NCBI GenBank assembly: GCA_027488855.1
Contig: JAIYAV010000237.1
Coordinates: 1 to 40,663 of the forward strand
Direction: 5' to 3'
DNA: 40,663 bases
From: Saprospiraceae bacterium
GTDB lineage: Bacteria; Bacteroidota; Bacteroidia; Chitinophagales; Saprospiraceae
This document shows, piece by piece, positions 8,011 to 16,104 of the stretch. The first letter of the stretch is position 1. Every line of letters starts with the position of its first letter. The notes under the pieces were generated by a model. That model did not search any database. It was not told where the DNA came from and was given only the letters and a program-made list of their open reading frames with translations. Both the position numbers and the translations under genes were made by a program.

Positions 8011-8057
8011 ATTAGGTGTCTCTCAGGTCAAAAAAATGAGATTGAGAGATACCTTAT
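8011..8057. other. Hairpin between tandem membrane paralogues
   Basis: Arms of 15 bases (ATTAGGTGTCTCTCA at 8011-8025 and TGAGAGATACCTTAT at 8043-8057) pair with two imperfect positions, around a 17-base A-rich loop. It begins 9 bases after the first gene stops. It may attenuate or terminate transcription between the two genes; there is no clear T-tract. Confidence 0.55.
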
Positions 8058-8075
8058 TCCTAATACCTTTTTGCA

Positions 8076-8627
8076 ATGCAGCAAGAACAACAGGCTCATA
8101 TTTTATTGGCGTCACTTTTAATTAAAATGGGTAAAAGCGACCAAGAGATTAAATCTACTTTTGAAGCTAAAGGATTGTCTTCTGTTGATGTTGAAAAGCT
8201 ACTTGTTTTGACCAAAACAACACTTCAGGAAGTAGAAAAAAACACGGAAGCAGATCGCATAAAGTACGCCAATGAATTAGATGAAGATAAACTTGAAGAG
8301 CTTATTCAAAGGGTGACCGAGTGGTATGCTAATGGAGACCCCAATCATTATCAAGTAAGCCAAAACCTTAAAAATATAGGTGTTGACGAAAAATACCACG
8401 AAGAAATTCGTGTAGAAGCTCATGCACGCGTCTGTAAAGCCACTCATCGCGAAGCCAATTTGAAAATTGTGCTTGGAATTGTTGTTGCATTCGTAGGGCT
8501 AATCATAGTCATGCTTGCCCTCGGCACAACTGGAGGAAGCCGAGGTGCCGGTCGAATACTGGTATTTCCTTTTGCCGCCGGTCTGGCTATAATTGCTTGG
8601 GGATTAGCACAGAAGAATAGAATATAA
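8076..8627 (+). CDS. Small membrane protein with duplicated helical N-terminal module, paralogue 2
   Basis: A 183-aa homologue in style of the preceding gene. Two helical modules are visible: residues 1-50 (HILLASLLIKMGKSDQEI, then FEAKGLSSVDVEKLL) and residues about 70-115 (LEELIQRVTEWYANGDPNHY, then VSQNLKNIGVDEKYHEEI). Two membrane helices follow near residues 128-148 and 157-176. The second module matches the single module of paralogue 1 (YxND/NGDPNxY followed by a KxxGxxE/D turn). The gene ends 3 bases before the convergent flippase-like gene. Function unknown; likely a pair of interacting membrane proteins. Confidence 0.68.
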   Translation: MQQEQQAHILLASLLIKMGKSDQEIKSTFEAKGLSSVDVEKLLVLTKTTLQEVEKNTEADRIKYANELDEDKLEELIQRVTEWYANGDPNHYQVSQNLKNIGVDEKYHEEIRVEAHARVCKATHREANLKIVLGIVVAFVGLIIVMLALGTTGGSRGAGRILVFPFAAGLAIIAWGLAQKNRI

Positions 8628-8630
8628 GCA

Positions 8631-9728
8631 TTACTGCTCCCTTTTCCCTTCAAACACCTTCCGAATCCAATTTGGCACCACCAATGCTCCCAACATCAAG
8701 TACAAATAATAAGACATGAGTCGCCAAACTGTAGAAATCACCGTTGCGTGGGTATTGCTTTGCACATAATCGGTCAAAAAGCCATTAAAAGTGAGCTCAA
8801 TAATGCCAGCTCCACCCGGTGTGGGACTGAACATCAGGATGAAAAATAAAGTTTGGCCACGAGCATAAAGTTCAGCCTGAAACTTGAAAGTCAGTGGCAA
8901 GTCCGGCGTAAATGCCATTACCAAGCAGGAGATGAGCAAAAAACGGAATATCCAGGCCAGCGAAGTCCCTACAATGGCCTGCATATGTATCTTCCAACTC
9001 TGTTCTTTTAAACCTTGTGAAGCGGTCACCAAATCTTCGCCCAATTTGATTGCCCGCTCATGAAAACGCTGCAGCAATCGATTGTTGGTCAGCCAGCCCA
9101 ACAACTTTTTCATCTGATGGGGGCCAAAAAAAATACCGTAAGCAAAAACGCTGCAATACACAATGATGAAGATGTAAAAACTGACCGCCAGATAGCCCCA
9201 TTCGCCCAAATCAGCAAAGGTCTTCGCTCCCGGCCGCAAAATGCTAGGCCCAAAAACAGCGTACAAAATAGGCATCGTAATGAGCTTGAACGAGGCATCA
9301 AGTACGATGGTATACGTTACGATGGTAACCGTACGCGCTACACTGAGTTTTTCCTGCGATAAAATGAAAAAAGCTACCGCTGAGCCTCCCACTGCAGAGG
9401 GTGAAACCGCTGAACTAAACTCCCAAATAATCACCACCTCAATGCATTTCCACCAGGAAAGCTCCCCATTGGTTAAAGCACGCAGGCGCATGGCGTATGA
9501 GAAATCGCGAATCAGCACCGCAATAGCGCCCATTCCAATCCAGAAAAAAACGTGACTTGTCCACTGAATACGTTTAAACTCCTCCGGATCGAAATTGCGC
9601 CACAACATATAAAACACTCCTGCCAAACCGAGTAGAGCAGGAATAACAATGCGGTAGGGCGAAATGGATTTTAATGCCTTTTGCTGCTGTTCTGTTTGAG
9701 TATCTTTCCAGGCTTCTTCTTGCTTCAC
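8631..9728 (-). CDS. Lysylphosphatidylglycerol synthase TM region (UPF0104) protein
   Basis: A 365-aa integral membrane protein with about eight hydrophobic helices, of the COG0392/UPF0104 type that forms the flippase half of MprF. Typical features are RIVIPALLGLAGVFYMLWR near the N terminus, FSSAVSPSAVGGSAVAFFIL around residues 105-125 (the family P-S-xxGG motif), and FSPTPGGAGIIE near residue 300. The catalytic MprF domain is absent, so it probably moves or binds a lipid rather than making lysyl-lipid. It overlaps nothing but ends only 3 bases from the convergent gene at 8627. Confidence 0.85.
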   Translation of the reverse strand: MKQEEAWKDTQTEQQQKALKSISPYRIVIPALLGLAGVFYMLWRNFDPEEFKRIQWTSHVFFWIGMGAIAVLIRDFSYAMRLRALTNGELSWWKCIEVVIIWEFSSAVSPSAVGGSAVAFFILSQEKLSVARTVTIVTYTIVLDASFKLITMPILYAVFGPSILRPGAKTFADLGEWGYLAVSFYIFIIVYCSVFAYGIFFGPHQMKKLLGWLTNNRLLQRFHERAIKLGEDLVTASQGLKEQSWKIHMQAIVGTSLAWIFRFLLISCLVMAFTPDLPLTFKFQAELYARGQTLFFILMFSPTPGGAGIIELTFNGFLTDYVQSNTHATVISTVWRLMSYYLYLMLGALVVPNWIRKVFEGKREQ

Positions 9729-9821
9729 TCTGACATGGTTTTGGGGTGCTATTTTTGCTACCCAATTTATTAACCCCGAAATTCAGTAATTTTTTTCATT
9801 TTTGGTAGTGATTAGGAAAAT

Positions 9822-10931
9822 ATGGACAAAGAAGAACAACTCAAACGCTGGCGACTGGTACTCGGACAAAATGCTGACCCCAAAGACAGCATCGGGCTAG
9901 GGGAGGAGGAACAGGGCATGGACAAGGTCTTGGATGCCCTCTACGACAGCGAGCGCGAGCGTGGACTGGGTAGTTCGTCGCCCAATGTTGCGCGTTGGTT
10001 GGGCGATATCCGCAAGTATTTTCCTGCTCCAGTGGTGCAGTTGATGCAAAAAGACGCCCTAGAGCGCTTGCGTTTGCACCAGATGTTGTTGCAACCCGAA
10101 TTGCTGGAAACCTTACAAGCGGATGTCCATTTGGTCAGTACCTTGCTGAGTTTGAAAAAAGTCTTGCCCGCTCAAACCCGCGAAACCGCCCGCGAAGTCA
10201 TTCGTAAAGTGGTCAAAGAACTGGAAAAAAAACTGCGCCAACCGCTGCAAAATGCCATCCAAGGTAGCCTCAGTCGGGTAGCTCGTTCCCGTCGACCCAA
10301 ACCCAATGCCATCGATTGGCACCGCACCATCCGCGCCAACCTGAAGCACTACCAGCCAGAATACCACAGCATCATTCCCGAAAAACTCTGGGGCTACGGT
10401 CGCCGTCAACCCAAAATGAAAGACCTGATCCTACTGGTGGACCAAAGTGGCTCCATGGCAGCATCGGTGGTGTACGCCGGAATTGTGGGCTCAATTATGG
10501 CTTCCATGCCAAGCATCACCACTCGTTTCATTGTATTCGATACCAGCGTGGTGGACCTCAGCGAAAATTTGCACGATGTAGTGGATTTGCTTTTTGCCAC
10601 CCAGCTCGGCGGTGGTACCCACATCAGCAAGGCATTACGTTATGCCCGTCAACACATCCGCCAACCGAGGCATACGATTATGGTGTTGATTTCGGATTTG
10701 ATGGAGGGCGGGCCACCGGATGACTTGCTCCGTCAAGCCGCAGAAATTAAGGCCACGGGCGTCAATTTGATTGCCCTGCTGGCTTTGAATGACAAGGGGG
10801 CACCGATGTACGACCACCATATTGCTACGCAGTTTACGCACTTGGAGATTCCTACGTTTGCGTGTACACCGGATGCGTTTCCGGATTTGATGGCGAAGGC
10901 GATCAAGGGGGAGCGGTTGCGGGGGGTGTAG
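9822..10931 (+). CDS. VWA domain protein (CoxE/ViaA-like)
   Basis: A 369-aa cytoplasmic protein. The first 170 residues are helical and basic. Residues 200-365 form a von Willebrand factor A domain with the metal site DQSGSM starting at D207 and the conserved GGGTHISKALRYA and ISDLMEGG segments. Such proteins usually work with a MoxR-type AAA ATPase to load metals or remodel protein complexes. No MoxR gene is visible here, so the partner would lie elsewhere in the genome. A possible -7 box TATTTTTG is at 9750-9757. The strand switch from the preceding membrane gene makes this the first gene of its unit, and a MITE-like element follows. Confidence 0.85.
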   Translation: MDKEEQLKRWRLVLGQNADPKDSIGLGEEEQGMDKVLDALYDSERERGLGSSSPNVARWLGDIRKYFPAPVVQLMQKDALERLRLHQMLLQPELLETLQADVHLVSTLLSLKKVLPAQTRETAREVIRKVVKELEKKLRQPLQNAIQGSLSRVARSRRPKPNAIDWHRTIRANLKHYQPEYHSIIPEKLWGYGRRQPKMKDLILLVDQSGSMAASVVYAGIVGSIMASMPSITTRFIVFDTSVVDLSENLHDVVDLLFATQLGGGTHISKALRYARQHIRQPRHTIMVLISDLMEGGPPDDLLRQAAEIKATGVNLIALLALNDKGAPMYDHHIATQFTHLEIPTFACTPDAFPDLMAKAIKGERLRGV

Positions 10932-10980
10932 TGAGGGGTGACTTGCAATGCAAAGGCAAAAGTTTTATCTTTGACTGTTG

Positions 10981-11182
10981 GTCATCCAAATTTTATTGAG
11001 GTTCTGTTTTGCGTTTGAACGAAAGCCCCGTAGGGACGAAATGTGGGTTGTTTTAATGCAAAATACCCATATCGCGTCCCTAAAGGGACTTTGGAAGAGC
11101 CGTGGTTGTTGCTGAGCTACCCATATTTCGCCCCTACAGGGCTACGGTAGGATCAAAATTTAATCAATAAATTTGGGATGAC
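10981..11182. mobile_element. MITE-like element with 19-bp terminal inverted repeats
   Basis: Outer ends GTCATCCAAATTTTATTGA (10981-10999) and TCAATAAATTTGGGATGAC (11164-11182) are inverted with one indel-like difference. Inside are three copies of a repeat familiar from Bacteroidota intergenic regions: AGCCCCGTAGGGACGAAAT at 11024, and its inverted relatives ACCCATATCGCGTCCC at 11065 and ACCCATATTTCGCCCCTAC at 11119. It has no coding capacity and no clear target duplication. It fills the 314-bp gap between the VWA gene and the AAA/TOPRIM pair. Confidence 0.65.
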
Positions 11183-11189
11183 GAACGGA

Positions 11190-11222
11190 TTGAATCAATT
11201 CGTACACTTTATTGTACCTTTG
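11190..11222 (+). promoter_or_regulatory. Putative promoter of the AAA/TOPRIM pair
   Basis: TTG at 11190-11192, a 22-base spacer, then TACCTTTG at 11215-11222 fit the Bacteroidota pattern, with a spacer slightly longer than usual. The -7 box lies 23 bases before the ATG at 11246. Confidence 0.5.
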
Positions 11223-11245
11223 AATAGACTTAAAAGTTATTGAAC

Positions 11246-12340
11246 ATGATCAAATCCTTGGTTGTCAAGGGCCTCTGGGGTAGATACGATTACGATCTGC
11301 AATTCAATGAGGACGTGAATATTTTTACGGGGAGTAATGGGACTGGGAAGACGACCTTGTTGAAGATGTTGTGGTATGCGTATAGTGGGGAATATGAGAG
11401 ATTGATAGGGGAGATATTTTTTCAAGAATTGACGGTTAATTTTACCAACAACTTCAAAGTCATTATTAACACAAAAGGGGAGCACTCAAATAGAAAATCG
11501 TATCATTTTGAATTATTTGAAGGTAGTGGCAAAAAATTTGTAGAAGAAACAGGCGTATTCATTGGTTCGCGGCTCATTCCTGATAATAGTGGACACTCCT
11601 CTATTTACTTTTTAGCGGATGATGATATGGTTCCTGGATCAAATTCCAATTTTTTTCCAACTTTTAGACGTTTAGAAGGAGGCTTTTCATTGGATGAAAA
11701 TTTAGAATTAAACAATGTTTTAATGGAATTCACCAACAAATTATCAACACGGGGTCATCGCTTTATTGCCTCCGGTAATTCATCCGACATCCGTGCAATT
11801 ATCAATGAAATATCGTCAGATATTAGAGTTAGGATTGATGCCATCAATAACCGCTTTGTGAACTTTATCACTAAAGCAAATAGGAGTTCCCCTTCATTTG
11901 AAACTGATTTAAAAAATGCATTAGAACAAAAATCAAAAGCAGAAGAAAAATTAAAAGAACCCATCGACAATCTCTCCAAATACGTTGACCGATTTTTCTG
12001 GGAGAAAAGCATCAAAATCTCTGAAAATCTTAGACTTGGACAACATGAAATCGAAATTGATATTGAAAATCTTTCCGCAGGGGAAAAAAACTTACTAAGC
12101 TTCCTTGTCTATGCAACCTATTTAAAAGAAGGCGTAATGTTCATAGATGAGCCCGAACTCAATCTACACCTTGATTGGCAGCGAGAACTTGTTGGCACGC
12201 TGCGAGACATTGCCCCTAATGTACAGTTTTTCATGGCTTCTCATTCCCCAGGTATTTATGCAGGTTATGCAAATAAAGCTCCTTGGTTCAATGATTTTGT
12301 CCACCATTCCACCTCCAATGAACCAGCCTTGGTAGAATAA
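11246..12340 (+). CDS. AAA family ATPase, PARIS AriA-like
   Basis: A 364-aa RecF/OLD-type ATPase. The start is the ATG at 11246; an upstream TTG adds only two residues. Walker A is GSNGTGKTT at residues 29-37. An ABC-like signature LSAGEKNLLSFL lies near 273-284, Walker B VMFIDEPELNLHL starts near 297, and a switch histidine lies in MASHSPGIYAG near 332-342. Between them is a helical coiled arm (residues 215-260, KNALEQKSKAEEKLKEPI). It is followed after 21 bases by a DUF4435/TOPRIM gene. That order and pairing match the PARIS anti-phage system (AriA ATPase, AriB TOPRIM nuclease), in which AriA forms the sensor scaffold. Base composition is clearly more AT-rich than flanking genes, suggesting transfer. 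Confidence 0.75.
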   Translation: MIKSLVVKGLWGRYDYDLQFNEDVNIFTGSNGTGKTTLLKMLWYAYSGEYERLIGEIFFQELTVNFTNNFKVIINTKGEHSNRKSYHFELFEGSGKKFVEETGVFIGSRLIPDNSGHSSIYFLADDDMVPGSNSNFFPTFRRLEGGFSLDENLELNNVLMEFTNKLSTRGHRFIASGNSSDIRAIINEISSDIRVRIDAINNRFVNFITKANRSSPSFETDLKNALEQKSKAEEKLKEPIDNLSKYVDRFFWEKSIKISENLRLGQHEIEIDIENLSAGEKNLLSFLVYATYLKEGVMFIDEPELNLHLDWQRELVGTLRDIAPNVQFFMASHSPGIYAGYANKAPWFNDFVHHSTSNEPALVE

Positions 12341-12361
12341 ATAAACCCCAACACATTGGCA

Positions 12362-13177
12362 ATGAAGAGCGAGAAAAAAGGCGAATTCAACCTCGAAGAA
12401 GAAATTATACTGTTATTACGATCCTCGAAAATTACGGTCTGCCTGGAAGGCATTGATGACAAAAAAGTCTTTAATACCATCCTACGCCATAAAAGCCTTG
12501 ATTCAAAAATCAGTTGTCGATTCTTTGGAGATGGCGGACGGAACATTTTGCTGGCTGTCTATGACCTATACAAGCAACAAACTAAAAAGGCTAGAAACCC
12601 TATCCTCTTTTTCGCAGATCAAGACACCTGGGTATTTACAGGTATTCCCGAAAAGTATGAAGAGGTTCATTTTACGAAGGGTTATTCAATTGAGAATGAT
12701 CTTTTTGAAGACGGTCAAATTGCGATTGATCAACTATTGTTTCCTGCGGAGAAAGCCAGATTGGAAAGTTTGATTGATCAAATTTCAGATTGGTTTGCCA
12801 AAGAAATACAACTTATACTCAAAGGTGAGGCTGAAAGAGCCAAAATAGATGTTTCTTTTTTGAATTCAACTATTCTTGCCCCTCATGCTTCAGAACTACA
12901 TGAAACATATAAAGTTTTGCCTTCAACGGACGAAGAAATTGAACTATCCAAACAGATAAAGCAAAATTATCGCCAGTTTCTGCGCGGCAAATTTCTCTTT
13001 GAACTCTTGCAACGGATCAGCTTAGATCGAGGTCACAAAGAAAATCTGCCTATTCCAGCAGAGTCACACCTATTTAGCACCTGCATCGCCACTGGCCTCA
13101 GCAACGATTCCAGCAACTGCCATCGCATTGCCATCCTCCTCCAAAACACCCTGAATTCCACCCCTCCAACATTTTAG
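12362..13177 (+). CDS. DUF4435 (TOPRIM-like) effector, PARIS AriB-like
   Basis: A 271-aa protein (ATG at 12362) with a TOPRIM-type acidic set: E29 in ITVCLEGIDDKKVF, and D86 and D88 in ILFFADQDTW, with G-rich FFGDGGRN between them. This is the layout of DUF4435, the family of the AriB nuclease that is released by the AriA ATPase in PARIS and cuts tRNA. The C-terminal 170 residues are helical, with QISDWFAKEIQLILKGE and FLRGKFLFELLQRI, and may dock on the ATPase. The gene directly follows the ATPase in a bicistron. Its TAG stop lies inside the first copy of a downstream short repeat, so the last few residues may come from repeat insertion. Confidence 0.72.
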   Translation: MKSEKKGEFNLEEEIILLLRSSKITVCLEGIDDKKVFNTILRHKSLDSKISCRFFGDGGRNILLAVYDLYKQQTKKARNPILFFADQDTWVFTGIPEKYEEVHFTKGYSIENDLFEDGQIAIDQLLFPAEKARLESLIDQISDWFAKEIQLILKGEAERAKIDVSFLNSTILAPHASELHETYKVLPSTDEEIELSKQIKQNYRQFLRGKFLFELLQRISLDRGHKENLPIPAESHLFSTCIATGLSNDSSNCHRIAILLQNTLNSTPPTF

Positions 13178-13220
13178 CGTAAATTCGCTAACCACTTTCC
13201 AAAATTTAGCGTAAATTCGC
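13173..13220. repeat. Two 16-bp direct copies of TTTAGCGTAAATTCGC
   Basis: Identical copies at 13173-13188 and 13205-13220, 32 bases apart. Each is nearly self-complementary (GCG...CGC ends around TAAATT). The first copy contains the stop codon of the DUF4435 gene. Confidence 0.8.
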
Positions 13221-13255
13221 CAATTCTTTAGCCTCAACCTTAACCAGACCAAATA

Positions 13256-13282
13256 GCGGGTGCTAGGGTTGCTAGTACCCGC
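13256..13282. other. Hairpin upstream of the acyl-CoA dehydrogenase start
   Basis: GCGGGTGCTAG at 13256-13266 pairs with CTAGTACCCGC at 13272-13282 (one imperfect position, 5-base loop). It ends 17 bases before the ATG at 13300, so it would be in the leader if transcription starts upstream, and could influence ribosome access or be a regulator site. Confidence 0.45.
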
Positions 13283-13299
13283 CATCAAACCACATCGCG

Positions 13300-14460
13300 A
13301 TGGATTTTCATTTGTCCGAAGAACACTTGGCCGTTCAGGCCGCAGCACGTGATTTTGCCCAAAAAGAATTGAAGCCTGGCGTCATCGAGCGTGATTCCAA
13401 AATGGAATACCCTTACGAGCAAATCAAAAAGATGGGCGAGTTGGGCTTTTTAGGCATGATGGTAGCGCCCGAATACGGCGGCGGCGGGATGGATTCTCTG
13501 TCTTACGTGCTCGCCATGGAAGAAATTTCTAAAATAGACAACTCCTGTTCAGTGATCATGTCGGTCAACAATTCCCTGGTCTGCTGGGGCATCGAAACCT
13601 TTGGCAGCACCGAACAAAAAGCGAAATACCTGCCCAAACTGGCCAGCGGAGAATGGATCGGCTCCTTCTGCCTCTCCGAACCCGAAGCAGGCAGCGATGC
13701 CACCCACCAGCGCACCACCGCTGTGGACATGGGCGACCACTACCTACTCAACGGTACCAAAAACTGGATCACCAATGGGGGCACTTCCAAATTGCACCTG
13801 GTGATGGCTCAAACCAATCCAGAAAAAGGCTCCAAGGGCATCAATTGCCTGATTGTGGAAACCAGTATGCCCGGCGTAGCCATCGGGGCCAAAGAAGATA
13901 AACTGGGCATCCGTTCTTCCGATACCCACACCATTATGTATACTGATGTCAAAGTGCCGAAGGAAAACCGGATCGGTGAAGATGGTTTCGGCTTCAAATT
14001 TGCCATGAAAAGTCTGGCTGGTGGCCGCATCGGCATTGCTGCCCAAGCCTTAGGCATCGCCGGAGGTGCCTACGAACTGGCCTTGGAATACTCCAAACAA
14101 CGCACCGCCTTTGGCAAACCCATCAACCAGCACCAGGCCATTGCCTTCAAACTGGCCGATATGGCCACCGAAATCGAAGCGGCCAAATTGATGGTTTACC
14201 GCGCTGCTTGGCTCAAGGATCAAGGCATGGACTACAGCGCCGCCAGCGCCATGGCCAAACTATACGCTTCGGAAGTGGCCATGCGCCACAGTGTGGAAGC
14301 GGTACAGGTTCACGGTGGGTATGGTTTTGTCAAGGAATACCACGTGGAACGCCTGATGCGTGATGCGAAAATTACGCAGATATACGAAGGTACTTCGGAG
14401 GTACAACGGATTGTCATTTCGAGGGAAGTGACGGGGGGGAAACCTTATTTGCCCGTTTAG
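13300..14460 (+). CDS. Acyl-CoA dehydrogenase (short/medium-chain type)
   Basis: FAD-dependent enzyme of fatty acid beta-oxidation or branched amino acid breakdown, oxidising acyl-CoA to enoyl-CoA and passing electrons to ETF. The 386-aa length is standard. FAD-binding stretches include FCLSEPEAGSDA near residues 124-135 and WITNGG near 153. The catalytic base is E363 in QIYEGTSEVQR, the position typical of short- and medium-chain enzymes. The C terminus KPYLPV is the usual end of the bacterial butyryl/short-chain group. It abuts an inverted repeat that begins with the last base of the stop codon. No ETF genes are adjacent. Confidence 0.93.
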   Translation: MDFHLSEEHLAVQAAARDFAQKELKPGVIERDSKMEYPYEQIKKMGELGFLGMMVAPEYGGGGMDSLSYVLAMEEISKIDNSCSVIMSVNNSLVCWGIETFGSTEQKAKYLPKLASGEWIGSFCLSEPEAGSDATHQRTTAVDMGDHYLLNGTKNWITNGGTSKLHLVMAQTNPEKGSKGINCLIVETSMPGVAIGAKEDKLGIRSSDTHTIMYTDVKVPKENRIGEDGFGFKFAMKSLAGGRIGIAAQALGIAGGAYELALEYSKQRTAFGKPINQHQAIAFKLADMATEIEAAKLMVYRAAWLKDQGMDYSAASAMAKLYASEVAMRHSVEAVQVHGGYGFVKEYHVERLMRDAKITQIYEGTSEVQRIVISREVTGGKPYLPV

Positions 14461-14594
14461 TTGAAAAGTTGAAGGGTTGAAATGTTGAAGAGAAGCTACC
14501 GCAGCATTTTTGACAAGGCGATCATCAAGCGAAGCCAACGAGCAAGTCGCTGCGGTAGCCGCTTTTCAACATTTCAACCCTTCAACTTTTCAAC
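14460..14594. repeat. Intergenic inverted repeat, family A/B/C member 2
   Basis: Arms made of GTTGAAAAG and GTTGAAGGG-like words pair across a core AGCTACCGCAGC/GCTGCGGTAGC. The centre carries AAGCGAAGCCAACGAG. The left end starts on the last base of the acyl-CoA dehydrogenase stop, and the right arm encodes the last residues and stop of the convergent EamA transporter. Confidence 0.85.
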
Positions 14595-15467
14595 TTTACT
14601 CAGCAACGGATACGAAAACACCACGGCCATAATCACCGCCGCGCCCCAATAAAAAGTGCTGCTCACTTCTTTGTCCTCATTCAGCAAGAGCCAGGCCAGT
14701 ACAATGGCATAAACTGGCTCCAGGTTCATTGCCAGGTTGGACGTAAAAGCGGAAAGGATTTTTAAGGCCTTTAAAGACAAAACGTAAGCAAAAGTAGTGC
14801 ACAACAAGGCCAATATCAACAGGTAAACCCAATCACTCCAATGCGGCGGCAGCATGACCGGAAACCCCGCACTGCTCAAACCTGAGCCGATTATCACCAA
14901 TCCCAAAAACAGACAGGCACTGCTCAATTCTACAAAAGTGATGCTCATGGCATCGAGATTGGCCACTTGTGATTTGTTCAAAATGGAAAACAACGAAGCC
15001 AACAATGCTGCAATGACGCCTACTACCAAGCCATCCACCATTGAAAAATCGATTCCATTGACCACCAAAGCCATACCCGGAATGATCAACAAACTCAGAC
15101 CAAATTCGAGGGCGTTGAATTTTTTCTTCAGAATTAAGGGCTCCAATATGGCCGAAAAAAGAGACATTGAACCCATCGCCAGTACCCCAACCGAAGAATT
15201 GGACAACTTGATCGCCCCATAGAAAGCCAACCAATGCAAACCCACAATGGTGCCGATGCCCACCAAAACCAACAATTGGCGGCGAGGCAAGGTCTTGAGG
15301 AGCTTGAAGACATTGATCAACAGCATCAGACTCAAAGAAGTGATCAATACCCGCCACCAAACCAGCACCAAGGCACTCAATTGAATCATTTTACCCAAAA
15401 TGGCGGTAAGACCAAAGAGCAAAACTGCAAAATGTAGTTGGAAGTACGCTTTTTGTGTTGTTGTCAT
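14574..15467 (-). CDS. EamA-type DMT family transporter
   Basis: A 297-aa integral membrane protein with ten predicted helices arranged as two EamA repeats, for example LHFAVLLFGLTAILGKMIQL in the first and VYLLILALLCTTFAYVLSL in the second. Conserved features of drug/metabolite transporters are seen: NSSVGVLAMGSMSLFSAILE near residues 90-109 and a matching helix ending NLEPVYAIVLAWLLLNE near 245-262. Substrate unknown; these carriers export amino acids or other metabolites. The last seven residues (KVEKLKG) are encoded inside the right arm of the inverted repeat, so the natural C terminus was probably altered by it. Confidence 0.88.
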   Translation of the reverse strand: MTTTQKAYFQLHFAVLLFGLTAILGKMIQLSALVLVWWRVLITSLSLMLLINVFKLLKTLPRRQLLVLVGIGTIVGLHWLAFYGAIKLSNSSVGVLAMGSMSLFSAILEPLILKKKFNALEFGLSLLIIPGMALVVNGIDFSMVDGLVVGVIAALLASLFSILNKSQVANLDAMSITFVELSSACLFLGLVIIGSGLSSAGFPVMLPPHWSDWVYLLILALLCTTFAYVLSLKALKILSAFTSNLAMNLEPVYAIVLAWLLLNEDKEVSSTFYWGAAVIMAVVFSYPLLSKVEKLKG

Positions 15468-15538
15468 TGAACTATTCCCTTACTTAGTGCATTTAGGTAG
15501 GCAAGATAAAATCATTTTTACCATTAATTCAGATAATC

Positions 15539-16009
15539 ATGCTACAAGTTGGTGACCAGGCCCCGGCCTTTACTTTGTTTTCCAGTGACAAAAAAGAAGT
15601 GAAGTTGGAAGACTTTCAGGGACAAAATGTCGTCCTTCTGTTTTTCCCGATGGCATTTACCAGTGTATGCACCACCGAATTGTGCAACATGCGTGACGAC
15701 ATTGCCTTTTACCAAGGCTTAAATGCCCAAATTTTAGGTGTTTCCGTAGATTCACCTTTCACTTTGGCCAAATTTAAAGAGGATCAAAACCTGAACTTCC
15801 ATTTGTTGTCTGATTTCAACAAAGGCGTTTCAACAGCATATGAAGCATTGTATCAGGATTTTGTTTTTGGTATGAAAGGTGTTTCCAAACGCGCCGCTTT
15901 TGTAATCGACGGCAATGGAACAATCCAGTACGCTGAAGTGTTGGAAAATGCGGGAGAAATGCCGAATTTTGCCAATGTAAAAGCAGCCCTGGGGGCGATA
16001 GAAAAATAA
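15539..16009 (+). CDS. Peroxiredoxin (AhpE/thiol peroxidase type)
   Basis: Cytoplasmic thiol peroxidase that reduces hydrogen peroxide and organic peroxides. The 156-aa protein starts [20 protein letters not shown]. The peroxidatic cysteine is C44 in [18 protein letters not shown], within the family PxxxTxxC context; a second cysteine at C49 could act as resolving residue in this subclass. The thioredoxin fold continues with [14 protein letters not shown] and ends in [18 protein letters not shown]. The small size and CTTELC form fit the AhpE-like one- or two-Cys group. A hairpin follows the stop codon. Confidence 0.92.
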   Translation: MLQVGDQAPAFTLFSSDKKEVKLEDFQGQNVVLLFFPMAFTSVCTTELCNMRDDIAFYQGLNAQILGVSVDSPFTLAKFKEDQNLNFHLLSDFNKGVSTAYEALYQDFVFGMKGVSKRAAFVIDGNGTIQYAEVLENAGEMPNFANVKAALGAIEK

Positions 16010-16021
16010 GTACTTCATTTT

Positions 16022-16078
16022 GCCAGTGGATTAGATGAGTAAACGGTTCATTTTAAGTTTCTCATCTAATCCGCTGGC
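16022..16078. terminator. Hairpin after the peroxiredoxin gene
   Basis: GCCAGTGGATTAGATGAG (16022-16039) pairs with CTCATCTAATCCGCTGGC (16061-16078) with one mismatch and a 21-base loop. Similarity continues outwards (TTCATTTTGCC and AAAAATGAA) beyond a 4-base insertion. It begins 13 bases after the stop and has no strict T-tract, so it may be a terminator or a small repeat element. Confidence 0.5.
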
Positions 16079-16096
16079 TCAGCAAAAATGAATACT

Positions 16097-16104
16097 TATT
16101 TTTG
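16097..16104 (+). promoter_or_regulatory. Putative -7 element upstream of clpS
   Basis: TATTTTTG matches TAnnTTTG; no exact TTTG was seen 19-21 bases upstream. It would give a leader of about 100 bases before the clpS ATG at 16214. That leader contains a 9-bp inverted repeat, CAACGGGTT at 16142 and AACCCGTTG at 16181. Confidence 0.35.
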
